From the NCBI GenBank assembly GCA_963728495.1, contig CAVSKI010000011.1, positions 372,001 to 436,000 of the forward strand: 64,000 nt of DNA, in the 5' to 3' direction. The position numbers were made by a program, and so were the translations under genes. Positions 43,996 to 53,316 of this stretch are shown piece by piece; positions within the stretch are counted from its first letter, which is position 1; each line of letters opens with the position of its first letter. Under the pieces are notes generated by a model. It was not told where the DNA came from. It was given only the letters and a program-made list of their open reading frames with translations, and did no database searches. The DNA comes from JACVRW01 sp963728495 (GTDB lineage: Bacteria > Actinomycetota > Thermoleophilia > Solirubrobacterales > Thermoleophilaceae).

Positions 43996-45210
43996 ATGGC
44001 CACCTACGCATTCAAGGCCCTCGACCTCTCGGGAGCGCCCACCAAGGGCGAAATGGAAGCGGGCGACAAGCAGGCGGTGGCCTCGCAGCTGCGCACGCGC
44101 GGCCTCATCGTCATCGACATCGAGGAGCAGCAGGCCGCGAACGCGGGCGACATCCTCGCTCGCTTCAAGAGGATCAAGGCCGACGAGCTGGTGATCGCCA
44201 CGCGCCAGCTGGCGACGATGGTCAACTCGGGCATGTCGCTGCTGCGAGCGCTCTACGTGATCGAGGAGCAGACCGAGAACGACAGGCTGCGCGACATCTG
44301 GATCGAGGTCCGCAAGGACGTCGAGGCCGGCCTGGCCCTGTCCGATGCGCTCAAGCGCCACCCCGAGGTGTTCAACGACCTGTACGTGGCGATGGTCGAG
44401 GCCGGCGAGACCGGAGGCATCCTCGACCAGACGCTCACCCGGGTGGCGACCCAGCTCGAGAAGGACGCTGCGCTCAAGCGCCAGATCAAGGCGGCGATGA
44501 TGTACCCGTCGCTGATCGGCGGCTTCGCGTTCGTGGTGCTCTTCGCGCTCGTGGCTTTCCTGGTCCCGGTCTTCGAGAAGATCTTCGAGGACTTCGGCGG
44601 CGACCTGCCGGCGATCACCAAGTTCACGGTCTGGCTCTCCGACATGCTCACCGGGCGCTGGTACGTGATGCTCGCGATTGTGGTGGCCGTGGTGTGGGTC
44701 TTCCGCTTCTGGAAGAAATCGGAGACCGGGCACATGCAGTGGGACCGCATCAAGCTGAAGTTCCCGATGAAGATCGGCGGCATCGTCCAGAAGGTCGCCC
44801 TGGCGCGCTTCTCGCGCACCTTCTCAGGACTGATCTCCGCCGGTGTGCCGATGCTCGAGGCGATCGACATCACGGGCCGGACGTCCGGCAACAAGGTCGT
44901 GGAGAAGGCGATGGAGGACGTGCGCGACTCCGTGAAGAAGGGCGGAACGCTCACCCAGCCGATGACCCAGGTTCCAGAGGCCTTCCCGGTGATGGTCACG
45001 CAGATGATCGGCGTCGGGGAGGAGACCGGCGCGCTCGAGACGATGCTGACGAAGGTCGCCGACTTCTACGAAGAGCAGGTGGAGGCCGCGGTCAAGGCGC
45101 TGACCTCGATCCTCGAGCCGATCATGATCATCTTCGTGGGCGGGATCGTCGGCTTCATCGTCATCGCGATGTACCTGCCGATGTTCAAGGTGTACGACTC
45201 GATCAAGTAG
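43996..45210 (+). CDS. pilC: Type IV pilus inner-membrane platform protein PilC
   Basis: 404 residues, two GspF domains: ELVIATRQLATMVNSGMSL near residue 62 and VALARFSRTFSGLISAGVP near residue 270, each with its GE-TG motif (VEAGETGG, VGEETGAL). Three membrane helices lie near 170-200, 215-235 and 375-400. It forms the platform on which PilB and PilT act. It follows pilT by 3 bp. Confidence 0.95.
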   Translation: MATYAFKALDLSGAPTKGEMEAGDKQAVASQLRTRGLIVIDIEEQQAANAGDILARFKRIKADELVIATRQLATMVNSGMSLLRALYVIEEQTENDRLRDIWIEVRKDVEAGLALSDALKRHPEVFNDLYVAMVEAGETGGILDQTLTRVATQLEKDAALKRQIKAAMMYPSLIGGFAFVVLFALVAFLVPVFEKIFEDFGGDLPAITKFTVWLSDMLTGRWYVMLAIVVAVVWVFRFWKKSETGHMQWDRIKLKFPMKIGGIVQKVALARFSRTFSGLISAGVPMLEAIDITGRTSGNKVVEKAMEDVRDSVKKGGTLTQPMTQVPEAFPVMVTQMIGVGEETGALETMLTKVADFYEEQVEAAVKALTSILEPIMIIFVGGIVGFIVIAMYLPMFKVYDSIK

Positions 45211-45217
45211 GCGTGTG

Positions 45218-45694
45218 ATGGCCGCCGAGTACGGTCTTCACGTGGTTTCGCTTCGTCCGCTCACCGAATCGAACCGTCAGGCGGTCGAGGCCCTGCGCGT
45301 ATCGCCCAGCCAAGAGCAATTCGTGAGCAGCGTCGCCGACTCGTTGCGCGAAGCCGCCGAAGAGCCGGACGCTCGTGTCTTGCACTGGGCGGTCTATGCC
45401 GAGGACACCCCGGTCGGGTTCGTGATGATCGCCGACGAGGTCGCAAATCCCGACTACATACCGCACTACCTGTGGAAGCTGCTGATCGACGAGCGCTACC
45501 AGGAGCGAGGCTTCGGGACGGCAACGCTCGACCTGATCGTCGAGTACTTCCGCGGCCGACCCGGGGTCGAGGCGCTGAGCACGAGTGCCGGCCAGGGCGA
45601 GGGCAGTCCGATCAGCTTCTACGAGCGCTACGGCTTCGAGCAGACCGGCGAGATCAGGTCTGACGAGGTGTTTCTTCGGCTGGAGCTCCGCTAG
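45218..45694 (+). CDS. GNAT-family N-acetyltransferase
   Basis: About 158 residues of the GNAT fold. HWAVYAEDTPVGFVMI is the beta4 strand region, the acetyl-CoA motif is ERYQERGFGTATLD, and SISFYERYGF-type sequence (SPISFYERYGFEQTGE) ends the fold. A GTG lies one codon before the ATG used here, and a GTG ten codons on is also possible. The gene sits just after pilC but is not obviously part of pilus function. The last 41 bp overlap the next gene on the opposite strand. Substrate unknown. Confidence 0.85.
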   Translation: MAAEYGLHVVSLRPLTESNRQAVEALRVSPSQEQFVSSVADSLREAAEEPDARVLHWAVYAEDTPVGFVMIADEVANPDYIPHYLWKLLIDERYQERGFGTATLDLIVEYFRGRPGVEALSTSAGQGEGSPISFYERYGFEQTGEIRSDEVFLRLELR

Positions 45695-46163
45695 CTCGGG
45701 CTCGGGGAGGCCCCCCGGCGGGCTCGAGCACGACGACCGGGATCTCCCGGCTCGTGAAGGTCTGGTACTCCTCGTACGGGCTGTAGAGCTCGACGAGCCG
45801 CGGCCACAAGCGGGCGCGCTCCTCGGCGTCGGCCAGCCGCGGCCTGACCCGCCGACGCTCACCTACGAACTCGACCTCGGTCTCCGGCATGGCCATCAGG
45901 TTGTGAAACCAGGCGGGGTGCGTCTCCGTCCCGCCCTTCGAGGCGACCACGACGACGTCGGCGCCGTCGTCGAGGTAGTAAAGCGGGGTTTCGCGTCCGT
46001 GCCCACTCCTGCGCCCGCGATGGTGCAGCACCAGAACGGGCACCCCCATCAGCTTGCTGCCGACGCGCCCGCGAGTCAGGCGCATCAGCCGCACCTGCAA
46101 ACTGCCGAAGGCGTTGAAGAGCTTCCAGAACGGCGACGACGCCGGGGGCGGGGGCTTGGCCAC
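45654..46163 (-). CDS. F420-dependent nitroreductase-family (DDN-like) protein
   Basis: 169 residues. The pattern GSKLMGVPVLVLHHRGRRSG, TPLYYLDDGADVVVVASKGG and HPAWFHNLMAMPETEVE is that of the deazaflavin-dependent nitroreductase (DDN) split-barrel family, widespread in Actinobacteria. These bind reduced F420 and reduce quinones or nitro compounds. Its presence supports an actinobacterial host. Physiological substrate unknown. Confidence 0.88.
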   Translation of the reverse strand: MAKPPPPASSPFWKLFNAFGSLQVRLMRLTRGRVGSKLMGVPVLVLHHRGRRSGHGRETPLYYLDDGADVVVVASKGGTETHPAWFHNLMAMPETEVEFVGERRRVRPRLADAEERARLWPRLVELYSPYEEYQTFTSREIPVVVLEPAGGPPRARASGAPAEETPRQT

Positions 46164-46243
46164 CGGGCGATCCTATCGGCGGCCCTTGACGCGTGCTGCC
46201 GGCGGATGGGAGGGTAGGACGGCCAAGTCAACTGGGGGTGGTC

Positions 46244-46564
46244 ATGTCCAAGTTCTTGTTCGAGGCCTCGTACACGACGGACGGGATCAAGGGGGTCCAG
46301 AGCGCGGGCGGGTCAAGCAGGCGTGACGCCGTGGCTGCGGTCGCGGAGAGCGTCGGTGGGAAGCTCGAGAGCTTCTACTTCGCCTTCGGCGAGCGGGATG
46401 CCTATGTGGTCGTTGAGCTTCCCGACAACGAGAGCGCCGCGGCGGTCGCGCTCACCGTCAACGCGGCTGGAGGCGCGACGGTGAAGACCGTGGTGCTCCT
46501 GACGCCGGAAGAGGTCGACGGCGCCGCGAAGCGATCGGTCGACTACAAGCCGCCCGGATCCTGA
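46244..46564 (+). CDS. GYD-domain protein
   Basis: 106 residues. FLFEASYTTDGIKGVQSAG at the start and FYFAFGERDAYVVVELPD in the middle match the GYD family of small ferredoxin-like-fold proteins (the usual Gly-Tyr-Asp appears here as GERDAY). Function of the family is not established. GGGGGTG lies before the ATG at 46244; an in-frame ATG at 46193 is less likely. Confidence 0.8.
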   Translation: MSKFLFEASYTTDGIKGVQSAGGSSRRDAVAAVAESVGGKLESFYFAFGERDAYVVVELPDNESAAAVALTVNAAGGATVKTVVLLTPEEVDGAAKRSVDYKPPGS

Positions 46565-46682
46565 CGGGCGGCGGGACAAGCAGGGGGCCTAGACCGCTGC
46601 GGCCGCGTGCTCCCTAACAGCGGCGAGCTCGGCTGGTGCCGGAAACCGTGATCTCGCGCAGCGCGAATCGGCGCTGAGTCGA

Positions 46683-49574
46683 GTGGCTGCAAAGGGCAAC
46701 AACCACGAATCGACCGTCCCGGGCGCACCGCCCATACCCGAGGCCGGTCGCCACGACGCCTTCATCTCCTACGCGCGCGAGGACAGGGCGTTCGTGGCGG
46801 ACGCGCTCTGCCCAGCGCTGGAACGCCGTGGCAAGAACGTGTGGGTTGACCTGACCGACATCCCACCGGCGGCGGACTGGCGGGAGCGCGTCCGACAGGG
46901 GATCGAGGCCTCGAAGGCCTTTGTGTACGTGATCAGCCCCGACGCCGCGCGCTCGGCCGAGTGCACACGCGAGTGCCAAGAGGCCGTCCAGATGCACAAG
47001 CGCCTCGTGCCGGTGCTCTATCGCGCTGTGGAGCCCGAGGAGATCCCCCGTGAGCTACGGGCCCCGAACTGGGTGCCGCTCGAGGAGGGCGAGCAATTCG
47101 AGCGGCAGCTCGACACACTCGTGTACGCCCTGGAGGCCGACCTCGACTGGCGCGACGCGCATGCCCGCCTCGCGGTACGAGCCCACGAGTGGCAGCTGGC
47201 CGATCGCGACCGCAGCTACTTGTTGCGCGGGAGCGACCTGCGCGAGGCGCAGGCCTGGCTCGCCGACGCCGATCGCCACCGCGAGGCGCCAACCGAGCTC
47301 CAGACCGAGTACGTCGAGGGCAGCGGACATGCTGCCGCGCGGCGCCGGCGCGTGGGGATCTCGGGCGGTCTGCTGGTAGTTGCCGCCCTCGCCGTTCTCA
47401 TCCTGGTGGCGCTGGCGGGACAGGAGAAAGCCTCCCAGCAGTCCGAGATAGCTAGGTCGCGCCAGCTCACCGCAGCCGCCCGCGAGCGCATCGGCGCAGA
47501 TCCGGAGCTCAGCCTGCTGCTGGCGAGGGAGGCCGTGCGTCTGAACCCGACCGGGGACGCCGTCGCGGCTCTGAGGCGCGTGCTGGCGCGGCCGCTGCCG
47601 GGACCCGGGCTCGCGCTTCCGTCTCGACCCACCGCCCCGCCAGAGGTCACCGCCGACGGCGGCCACGTGCTGCAGGCCTCCGAGGATCGGGTTGCGCGCA
47701 TCTGGGACCTGCGCTCCGGGAAACTCGTGGCGAAGCTAGGTAGGCACCGCGACGTCGAGCCCAACTATCCCGGGGAGGTGGACTTCAGCGCTCCGGCGAG
47801 CGCGGCGCTCGCACCGAGGGGGAGACTCGCGGCCACGGCAGGGCGAGATGGTTTCCTGCGCGTGTACCGCTGGCCCGTCGAACGTCCGGTCGCCGAACTG
47901 AACCTGCAAAAACCGCTCAACGGCCTTGCGATCTCGCCAGACGGGCGGCGATTGGCCGTGGGGACTTTCTCCGACGAACGCTACCCCGGGGAGGGCGAGG
48001 TCCACGTCATCGACTGGCGATCGGGCAGGCGCGTCGCCCTGTTACGGGCGCCCATCGGTCCGGGGGGCGCGCTGAACGGACAGGTGCTGAGCGTGGCTTT
48101 CGACCCAACCGGGCAACGCGTGGCGGCGGGGCTGATCAGCTCGACGGCCTTCGTCTGGGACGTCGAGTCGAAGGCCCTCCAGGCCCGCCTGCCCGTCCAC
48201 GCGGGAGCCCAGGACGTCGAGTTCAGCGATGACGGACGCCGCCTTGTCACCGCCAGACCCCGAGCAGCGGAGGTCTGGAATCTCTCCAACCGTGAGCGCG
48301 AGGCCAGGCTTCGTCGCGGAGGCAAGCCGGCGAGCGCGCGCTTCGACCACAGCGGAGAGGCGATCCTCACAGCGGGGCGGGACGGGAAGGCCAGGCTCTG
48401 GGACTGGCGCCGGAAGAAAGTCCGCGCCATCGTCGGTGGGGACACCCCGCTCACGGGCGCGACCTTCGGCCGCGACTCGACCATCGTTACCGGCGATACC
48501 TCCCCGGCCATTCGGCGGTGGCGGGATCTGGAGACCCCGCGGGTGGCGCTCCCCGGCGTCGAAGGCGACCAGCTGACGTCGGTGACCTTCTCGCCCAACG
48601 GCAAGCTGCTCGTAACGGGAGGCGTCTTTCACCCGCCTGATGGGGGCACGCCGATCCGGTTCGTACGGGTGTGGGACCTCGCGCGCCGGCAAGCCGTGGC
48701 CACTCTAAAAGAGGCGCCGCAGCCCCCCGGCGACAGCGGCACCTACTACCGCGTCGCCGTCAGCCCGGATGGCGGCCTAGTGGCCGGTGCGGGCGAGTCG
48801 GGAGCCGTGCACGTTTGGGACTGGCGACGGCGAGTCCTGCTCGCTCCCCTGCCGCTGGAGCAGTTGCCGCTGGGTGACCTCACCTTCCTCGCTGACCGCA
48901 ACCAGCTGGCCACCGTGGCTCCCGGAGACCTGCGGGTTTGGACCCGGGATCAAGAGTGGGTGGCCGCGCCGTTGCGCCCCTTCAGCTCACAGACCCGGCC
49001 ACGCAACCTGCGCCTCGCGTTCGCCGAGAACGCAGGCATGCTTGTGGCCGCAAACGGCCAAAGCTTCCAGACCTGGGATCTTGCCGGCCGCCGGCCGCTT
49101 CCCCGCGTTGAAGTCCAGCCGACGATCCAAGAGGTCGACGTCACCGCGGACGGCCGCTTCGTCGCGGCAGCGCTGGAGCTCCACGGAACCCGAGTCTGGG
49201 ACCGTACCGAGAACCGTGTCGTCGCCGACCTGCGTGATCACATCGGCGTCTCGACCGATTTCAGCCCCGACGCGGCACTGCTGGCGAGCTCCGACCGCGG
49301 CACGGGCGTGCGGCTGTGGGACTGGACCAGAGATGAGAGCCTGATACGCCTACGTCCGTTCCGCGAGCCGGATGAGCTGACCGGAGGCTGGACTTGGGAC
49401 GTCGCTTTCAGCCCGGACGCGCGGCGGGTCGCGGCGGTTGCCGGCGGCGGCACTGCTTACGTCTACGACTGCCACGTCTGCGCGCCGACCGACGACCTCC
49501 TCGAGCAGGCCGATCTCCGGGCAACGCGTGACCTCAACGCGGCCGAGCGGCAGCGTTTCCTACCCGACGGATGA
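46683..49574 (+). CDS. TIR domain-transmembrane-WD40 repeat protein, putative immune effector
   Basis: 963 residues. TIR domain at about 22-150 with HDAFISYAREDRAF, and SAECTRECQEA in which Glu97 is the expected NAD-cleaving glutamate. A linker with YLLRGSDLREAQAWLADADR follows, then one transmembrane helix (about 224-246). A coiled/helical stretch QQSEIARSRQLTAAARERI leads to about twelve degenerate WD40 blades to residue 925 (recurring VWDL, LWDW). No STAND NTPase is present between TIR and propeller. The GTG start is the best available. It overlaps the HIRAN gene. Bacterial TIR proteins often act in anti-phage or self-killing responses; that role here is inference. Confidence 0.85.
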   Translation: MAAKGNNHESTVPGAPPIPEAGRHDAFISYAREDRAFVADALCPALERRGKNVWVDLTDIPPAADWRERVRQGIEASKAFVYVISPDAARSAECTRECQEAVQMHKRLVPVLYRAVEPEEIPRELRAPNWVPLEEGEQFERQLDTLVYALEADLDWRDAHARLAVRAHEWQLADRDRSYLLRGSDLREAQAWLADADRHREAPTELQTEYVEGSGHAAARRRRVGISGGLLVVAALAVLILVALAGQEKASQQSEIARSRQLTAAARERIGADPELSLLLAREAVRLNPTGDAVAALRRVLARPLPGPGLALPSRPTAPPEVTADGGHVLQASEDRVARIWDLRSGKLVAKLGRHRDVEPNYPGEVDFSAPASAALAPRGRLAATAGRDGFLRVYRWPVERPVAELNLQKPLNGLAISPDGRRLAVGTFSDERYPGEGEVHVIDWRSGRRVALLRAPIGPGGALNGQVLSVAFDPTGQRVAAGLISSTAFVWDVESKALQARLPVHAGAQDVEFSDDGRRLVTARPRAAEVWNLSNREREARLRRGGKPASARFDHSGEAILTAGRDGKARLWDWRRKKVRAIVGGDTPLTGATFGRDSTIVTGDTSPAIRRWRDLETPRVALPGVEGDQLTSVTFSPNGKLLVTGGVFHPPDGGTPIRFVRVWDLARRQAVATLKEAPQPPGDSGTYYRVAVSPDGGLVAGAGESGAVHVWDWRRRVLLAPLPLEQLPLGDLTFLADRNQLATVAPGDLRVWTRDQEWVAAPLRPFSSQTRPRNLRLAFAENAGMLVAANGQSFQTWDLAGRRPLPRVEVQPTIQEVDVTADGRFVAAALELHGTRVWDRTENRVVADLRDHIGVSTDFSPDAALLASSDRGTGVRLWDWTRDESLIRLRPFREPDELTGGWTWDVAFSPDARRVAAVAGGGTAYVYDCHVCAPTDDLLEQADLRATRDLNAAERQRFLPDG

Positions 49575-50080
49575 TGAGCGGACGGAAACCTGCTGACCTT
49601 CTTCTAATGGTCGTCATAGACGCCGAATACGAGGAGCGCTACTGGTACCCCGATGACGGCGGCCAGGTGTGGCTCGCCGGCTACAGCCTTGTTGATCCCG
49701 ACACGGGCCGGTTTGTCGCACGGGACGACCCGTCGCTGGCGGCGCGCGGGCTGCACGTTGCCGGGGTGGCCGGGGCCGGCCAGCACCACGCCGGCGCGGT
49801 GGCGGCCGAGGACGTGGGCCCGGGGCGCCCGCTCGAGTTGCGGCGGGATCCGGCCAACGAGCACGACCCCGACGCCATCGCCGTGTATCCGGCAGGCGGT
49901 GGCGAGCAGGTGGGCTGGGTTCCGCGGGATCTGGCGGCCGAGCTGGCGCCCGATCTCGACGCCGGCCGCCCGTGGACAGCGGTCGTGCTGCGTGAGCAGC
50001 GCCGCTCGCCGCGCGACGCCCGGCATGGGCTGACCATGCTCCTGGCGCCCGGCACGAGCATCGAGCTGCGCGGCGCCTAG
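49571..50080 (+). CDS. HIRAN-domain protein
   Basis: 169 residues from an ATG overlapping the stop of the TIR-WD40 gene (ATGA; a second ATG follows at once). The region LHVAGVAGAGQHHAGAV, LELRRDPANEHDPDAIAVY and EQVGWVPRDLAAELAP matches the HIRAN domain, known elsewhere to bind 3' ends of single-stranded DNA or stalled forks. An N-terminal 55 residues rich in Tyr, Trp and Asp has no recognised fold. Tight coupling to the TIR protein suggests a shared task such as sensing foreign or damaged DNA. Confidence 0.78.
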   Translation: MMSGRKPADLLLMVVIDAEYEERYWYPDDGGQVWLAGYSLVDPDTGRFVARDDPSLAARGLHVAGVAGAGQHHAGAVAAEDVGPGRPLELRRDPANEHDPDAIAVYPAGGGEQVGWVPRDLAAELAPDLDAGRPWTAVVLREQRRSPRDARHGLTMLLAPGTSIELRGA

Positions 50081-50153
50081 TCCGAACCTCAGCTTGCCTT
50101 TCACAACTTCTTTACGAGAGGATCGGCGCACCCGCTTCGAGGAGGAGGCAAGG

Positions 50154-51794
50154 ATGCGTCGCTTGAGGGTCATGGTGTTGACGCTGGTGGTCGTGTTGGT
50201 GGCGGCCAACGCACCGGCCTGGGGACACGGAGGTAAGTCCGAGCCTCCCAAGCGGGTGCTCGTGCTGGTGCTCGACCAGCTGAGGCCGGACTACGTCGAC
50301 AAGTTCGACATGCGCAACGTGAAGGCCCTCATGCGTCGCGGAGCCTCTTTCGACAAGGCCTATCTGGGCCACATGGCGTCCGAGACCGTGATCTCCCACA
50401 ACGTGATCACCTCCGGGAAGCTGCCGCGCAACATGGGTTGGTCGGATGAGGTCTATCGCGACGTGGACAACGTCCTGGGCGAGGGAGCCGGAGCACTTTG
50501 GACCACGGGCTCGCTCACCCGCGACCAGTTCAACCTGCTGATCGAGAACGGCGGCTATCCCAAGCTGCCCGACTACCTGCATGATGCCCAACCGGGCTCC
50601 AAGTACATCGTGGTGGGCCAGAAGGCCTACGCCGCCTATTCCTCCTCCGGTCCGACGGGCGACATCACGGTCACGTTCTCGAGTCGCAACTTCGACTGCG
50701 ACGCCGACGGCGTGAACAACTGGCGCGGGCCGACGGGCTGGAACGTTCCCGCGTACATCACCGGCTCGTCCGTCCCGGCAATGTGCAGCCGCTACTACGT
50801 CGACTCCTCGACGGACCTCGACTACGGCACCGCCACCACGCCGCCGGCGTGGATGTACCCCCTCGACGGCAACCGCTTCGTGCCGGGCTTTGACCGCGCG
50901 CACCTGGGCGGTGACGTCTGGGTGGCCGACGCCGGCATGGAGATGATGGAGAAGGAGCCGTGGAGCGGGATGCTGCTCACGATGGGCGGGATCGACAAGG
51001 TGAGCCACATGTGGGGTGGCATCACCGATGACGGCGTGTACCCGCCCGGCTCGGACGAGGAGATGGCCCACCTGCGCTTCGCCGCGCGCACCGCGGACGA
51101 GCAGGTGGGGCGGGTGGTGAAGAAGCTGCGCGAGCTCGGCCAGCTCGACGAGACGCTGATCGTGCTCACCACCGACCACGCCGGCCAGCCCTCCAAGCGC
51201 TTCCACGGCGTGGACGAGGCCGCTCGCGGCGACTTCAACTGGTACTACGGCGAGACGGAGAACGGCACGTTCCTCGATCCGTCGCCCTCGCTGGCGCCGC
51301 TGATCGCCACCGGCAACGTCCGCTTCAGCTTCCAGGACAGCGCCATCCGCACCTGGCTGACCGACACCTCGCGCGCAGCCAAGCGCGAGGCCGCGGGCGT
51401 GATGGCCACGCTGCCCGACGTGATCGCGAGCTACCGGCTCAGCGACGACGGGAGCCGCTACCGCCTCGAGGAGGTCAACTGGGACGCCATGACGAAGTCG
51501 GAGCGACGCTGGTGGCTGCGGCACGGCCAGCGGATCGTGAACACGATGGCGGCGCCGTACGCCGCCGACGTGGTCGGCCTGCTGCGCGACGACACGAGCT
51601 ACGGCGTGGCCGGGGATCACGGCGGCGCCCAGAAACCGGTGCAGCGCATCCCGATCGTGTTCGCCGGAGCGGGCGTCGGGCCGCGGGACTCGTGGGCTCG
51701 GATGCGCTCGGTCGACATCCTGCCCACGATCCTGCGCGAGATGAGGCTGCCATTGGACGCGGGCCTCGATGGGAGGGCGCGCCACTTGCCGTAG
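50154..51794 (+). CDS. Secreted alkaline phosphatase-superfamily hydrolase (type I phosphodiesterase/nucleotide pyrophosphatase-like)
   Basis: 546 residues with a cleavable-looking signal peptide (MRRLRVMVLTLVVVLV, cut near AWG). The AlkP core has LVLVLDQLRPDYVDKF (metal Asp), the nucleophile region HMASETVISHNVITSG, LTMGGIDKVSHMWGG, LTTDHAGQ and GVAGDHGGAQ with metal ligands. A GAGGAGG site precedes the ATG at 50154. It likely cleaves phosphodiesters or nucleotides outside the cell. It stands alone; the neighbour downstream is convergent. Confidence 0.87.
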   Translation: MRRLRVMVLTLVVVLVAANAPAWGHGGKSEPPKRVLVLVLDQLRPDYVDKFDMRNVKALMRRGASFDKAYLGHMASETVISHNVITSGKLPRNMGWSDEVYRDVDNVLGEGAGALWTTGSLTRDQFNLLIENGGYPKLPDYLHDAQPGSKYIVVGQKAYAAYSSSGPTGDITVTFSSRNFDCDADGVNNWRGPTGWNVPAYITGSSVPAMCSRYYVDSSTDLDYGTATTPPAWMYPLDGNRFVPGFDRAHLGGDVWVADAGMEMMEKEPWSGMLLTMGGIDKVSHMWGGITDDGVYPPGSDEEMAHLRFAARTADEQVGRVVKKLRELGQLDETLIVLTTDHAGQPSKRFHGVDEAARGDFNWYYGETENGTFLDPSPSLAPLIATGNVRFSFQDSAIRTWLTDTSRAAKREAAGVMATLPDVIASYRLSDDGSRYRLEEVNWDAMTKSERRWWLRHGQRIVNTMAAPYAADVVGLLRDDTSYGVAGDHGGAQKPVQRIPIVFAGAGVGPRDSWARMRSVDILPTILREMRLPLDAGLDGRARHLP

Positions 51795-51802
51795 CGCGCG
51801 GT

Positions 51803-52357
51803 CTAGAGATCGCGAATGGGCCGGGCGGGGTTGCCGACTGCGAGGACTCCCGGGGGGAGGTCCTTCACCACCACTCCGCCCGCGCCCACTACGGTGTTCT
51901 CGCCGATGGTCACGCCGGGGCAGACGATCACCCCGCCGCCCAGCCAGGCGCCGTCCTCGATGGTGATCGGCTGCGCCGACTCCCATGCCGCGCGGCGTGC
52001 GGCGGCGTCGAGCGGGTGGGTGGCCGTGAGCAGCTGGACGTTGGTTGCGATCTGCACCTCGTCGCCGATCGTGACCTTCGCGCAGTCGAGGATCGAGGCG
52101 CCGTAGTTGATGAAGGTGCGCTCCCCGACCTCGGTCAGGTACCCGTAGTCGCACTGAAAGGGGGCTCTGATCTGTGAGCCCGCGCCGAAGCGCGCCAGCA
52201 GCTCTTCGAGCAGGCGCCGGCCCGCTTCTTCGTCGGTCACGCTGAGGGCGTTGAAGCGCTCGACCAGCAGGCGGCCGCGGTGGTAGTCCGCGAGCAGATC
52301 GGGATCGTCCGCGATGTACAGCTCGCCGCGCAGCATCCGCTCCTTGTTATCGCCCAT
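51803..52357 (-). CDS. Sugar O-acetyltransferase (maltose/galactoside acetyltransferase type)
   Basis: 184 residues. The N-terminal MLRGELYIADDPDLLADYHR is typical of Maa/LacA/NodL enzymes. The left-handed beta-helix hexapeptide repeats follow, with TFINYGASILDCAKVTIGD, the catalytic His in ATHPLDA and GGVIVCPGVTIGENTVVGAG. It moves acetyl from CoA to a sugar or thiogalactoside. Full length. The start at 52357 is a good match to the family N-terminus. Confidence 0.93.
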   Translation of the reverse strand: MGDNKERMLRGELYIADDPDLLADYHRGRLLVERFNALSVTDEEAGRRLLEELLARFGAGSQIRAPFQCDYGYLTEVGERTFINYGASILDCAKVTIGDEVQIATNVQLLTATHPLDAAARRAAWESAQPITIEDGAWLGGGVIVCPGVTIGENTVVGAGGVVVKDLPPGVLAVGNPARPIRDL

Positions 52358-52370
52358 AGCGCGGCGCAGG

Positions 52371-52793
52371 CTAACGGCGGCGTGCCACCTGCAGCTCGAC
52401 CGCCTCGATCTGCTTCTGGCCGAAGCTGCCGCGAAAGACCTGGCCGGCCGCGCTGAGGCGGTCGCCCGGCTCGGGGAGGGGGTGCGGGCGCAGAGGCCGC
52501 GCGACCGCGATGCTCGAGATGCCGGGCCCGGTGATCGAGTCGCGCGAGGCGAGGACGAAGTGGGCGTCGCCGTCGCCGTCGGGGTCGACGCGCTCGACGT
52601 AGATGATGCGCCCGCTCGCCGTGCGGCAGCCCGGGAGCTCGGCGGGGCAGCGGGCGGGTTCGAGCGGCACAGGGCTTTGCGCGCGCGGCCGCTCGGGCGG
52701 GGGTGCCGGCTCGGCCGGCTCGGCGCTGGGCGAGTCGCCGCCACAACCGGCCAAGAGAAGCGCCACGGCGAGCGGCGCCGCGCCCCGGGTCAC
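52371..52793 (-). CDS. Small lipoprotein, unknown
   Basis: 140 residues with a lipobox LLLAGC (Cys17) after a short hydrophobic segment. A proline/glutamate-rich spacer is followed by a domain with RIIYVERVDPDGDGDAHFV and a final IEAVELQV, suggesting a small beta-fold. It starts at a GTG overlapping the previous gene. Two cysteines (CPAELPGC) may form a disulfide. No family recognised. Confidence 0.68.
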   Translation of the reverse strand: MTRGAAPLAVALLLAGCGGDSPSAEPAEPAPPPERPRAQSPVPLEPARCPAELPGCRTASGRIIYVERVDPDGDGDAHFVLASRDSITGPGISSIAVARPLRPHPLPEPGDRLSAAGQVFRGSFGQKQIEAVELQVARRR

Positions 52794-53245
52794 CCGTCCT
52801 CGGGCTCGATGGCGAGCGTGCCTACCTCGTCGGGCTCGTCGGCCGCCGCGGGCGTGAACAGCACCTCATGGGTACCAGGCTCGGCGCTGAAGACCTCGAA
52901 CCGCGCGGGCGTGAGCGGCTCGCCCGGGGCGCTCAGGCCCAGGTCGGGAATCTCGACCTCGCCCGGCTCGTCCACCTCCACCAGGACCGTCGTGGCCTGA
53001 CCTGCGGACACGCGGCGGGTGGGCTCGCGCTCGGGGTTGTCGAAGGTCACGGCCGCGAGCGGCTCCGCCGCATCGGCGCTGCCGGGAGAGGCCGTCGGCG
53101 CTCGCTCGGTCTCAGTGGCCTGTGAAACGCCCGGCGACGATGTGGCCCGCTCGCTCGTGCTGTCGCCCGGACGCGAGACCGACGCGGCGATCGCGGCCAG
53201 GCCGAGAACGATCGCGAAGAGAAGAAGGGCGCGCCGTAGGTGCAC
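52790..53245 (-). CDS. Membrane-anchored small protein with cupredoxin-like region
   Basis: 151 residues starting at a GTG near a basic N-terminus and one helix (about 4-22). A Ser/Thr/Ala-rich linker follows, and the last 85 residues have alternating beta-strand patterns (RVSAGQATTVLVEVDEPGEV, FEVFSAEPGTHEVLF) reminiscent of cupredoxin-like folds. Copper ligands (Cys, Met, two His) are not all visible, so metal binding is doubtful. It overlaps the lipoprotein gene by GTGA. Function unknown. Confidence 0.6.
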   Translation of the reverse strand: MHLRRALLLFAIVLGLAAIAASVSRPGDSTSERATSSPGVSQATETERAPTASPGSADAAEPLAAVTFDNPEREPTRRVSAGQATTVLVEVDEPGEVEIPDLGLSAPGEPLTPARFEVFSAEPGTHEVLFTPAAADEPDEVGTLAIEPEDG

Positions 53246-53316
53246 AGTCCCTGATGCTAGGGAGCGCCGAGCGAGCGTAAAGACCTGGGGTGCCCCGGTC
53301 GATACGAGGGGGCGAA

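Noticed and set aside
50112..52154. Long minus-strand frame opposite the AlkP-superfamily gene
   Set aside because: The sense strand encodes a secreted hydrolase with its metal motifs; the opposite frame is low in hydrophobic pattern and rich in His/Arg.
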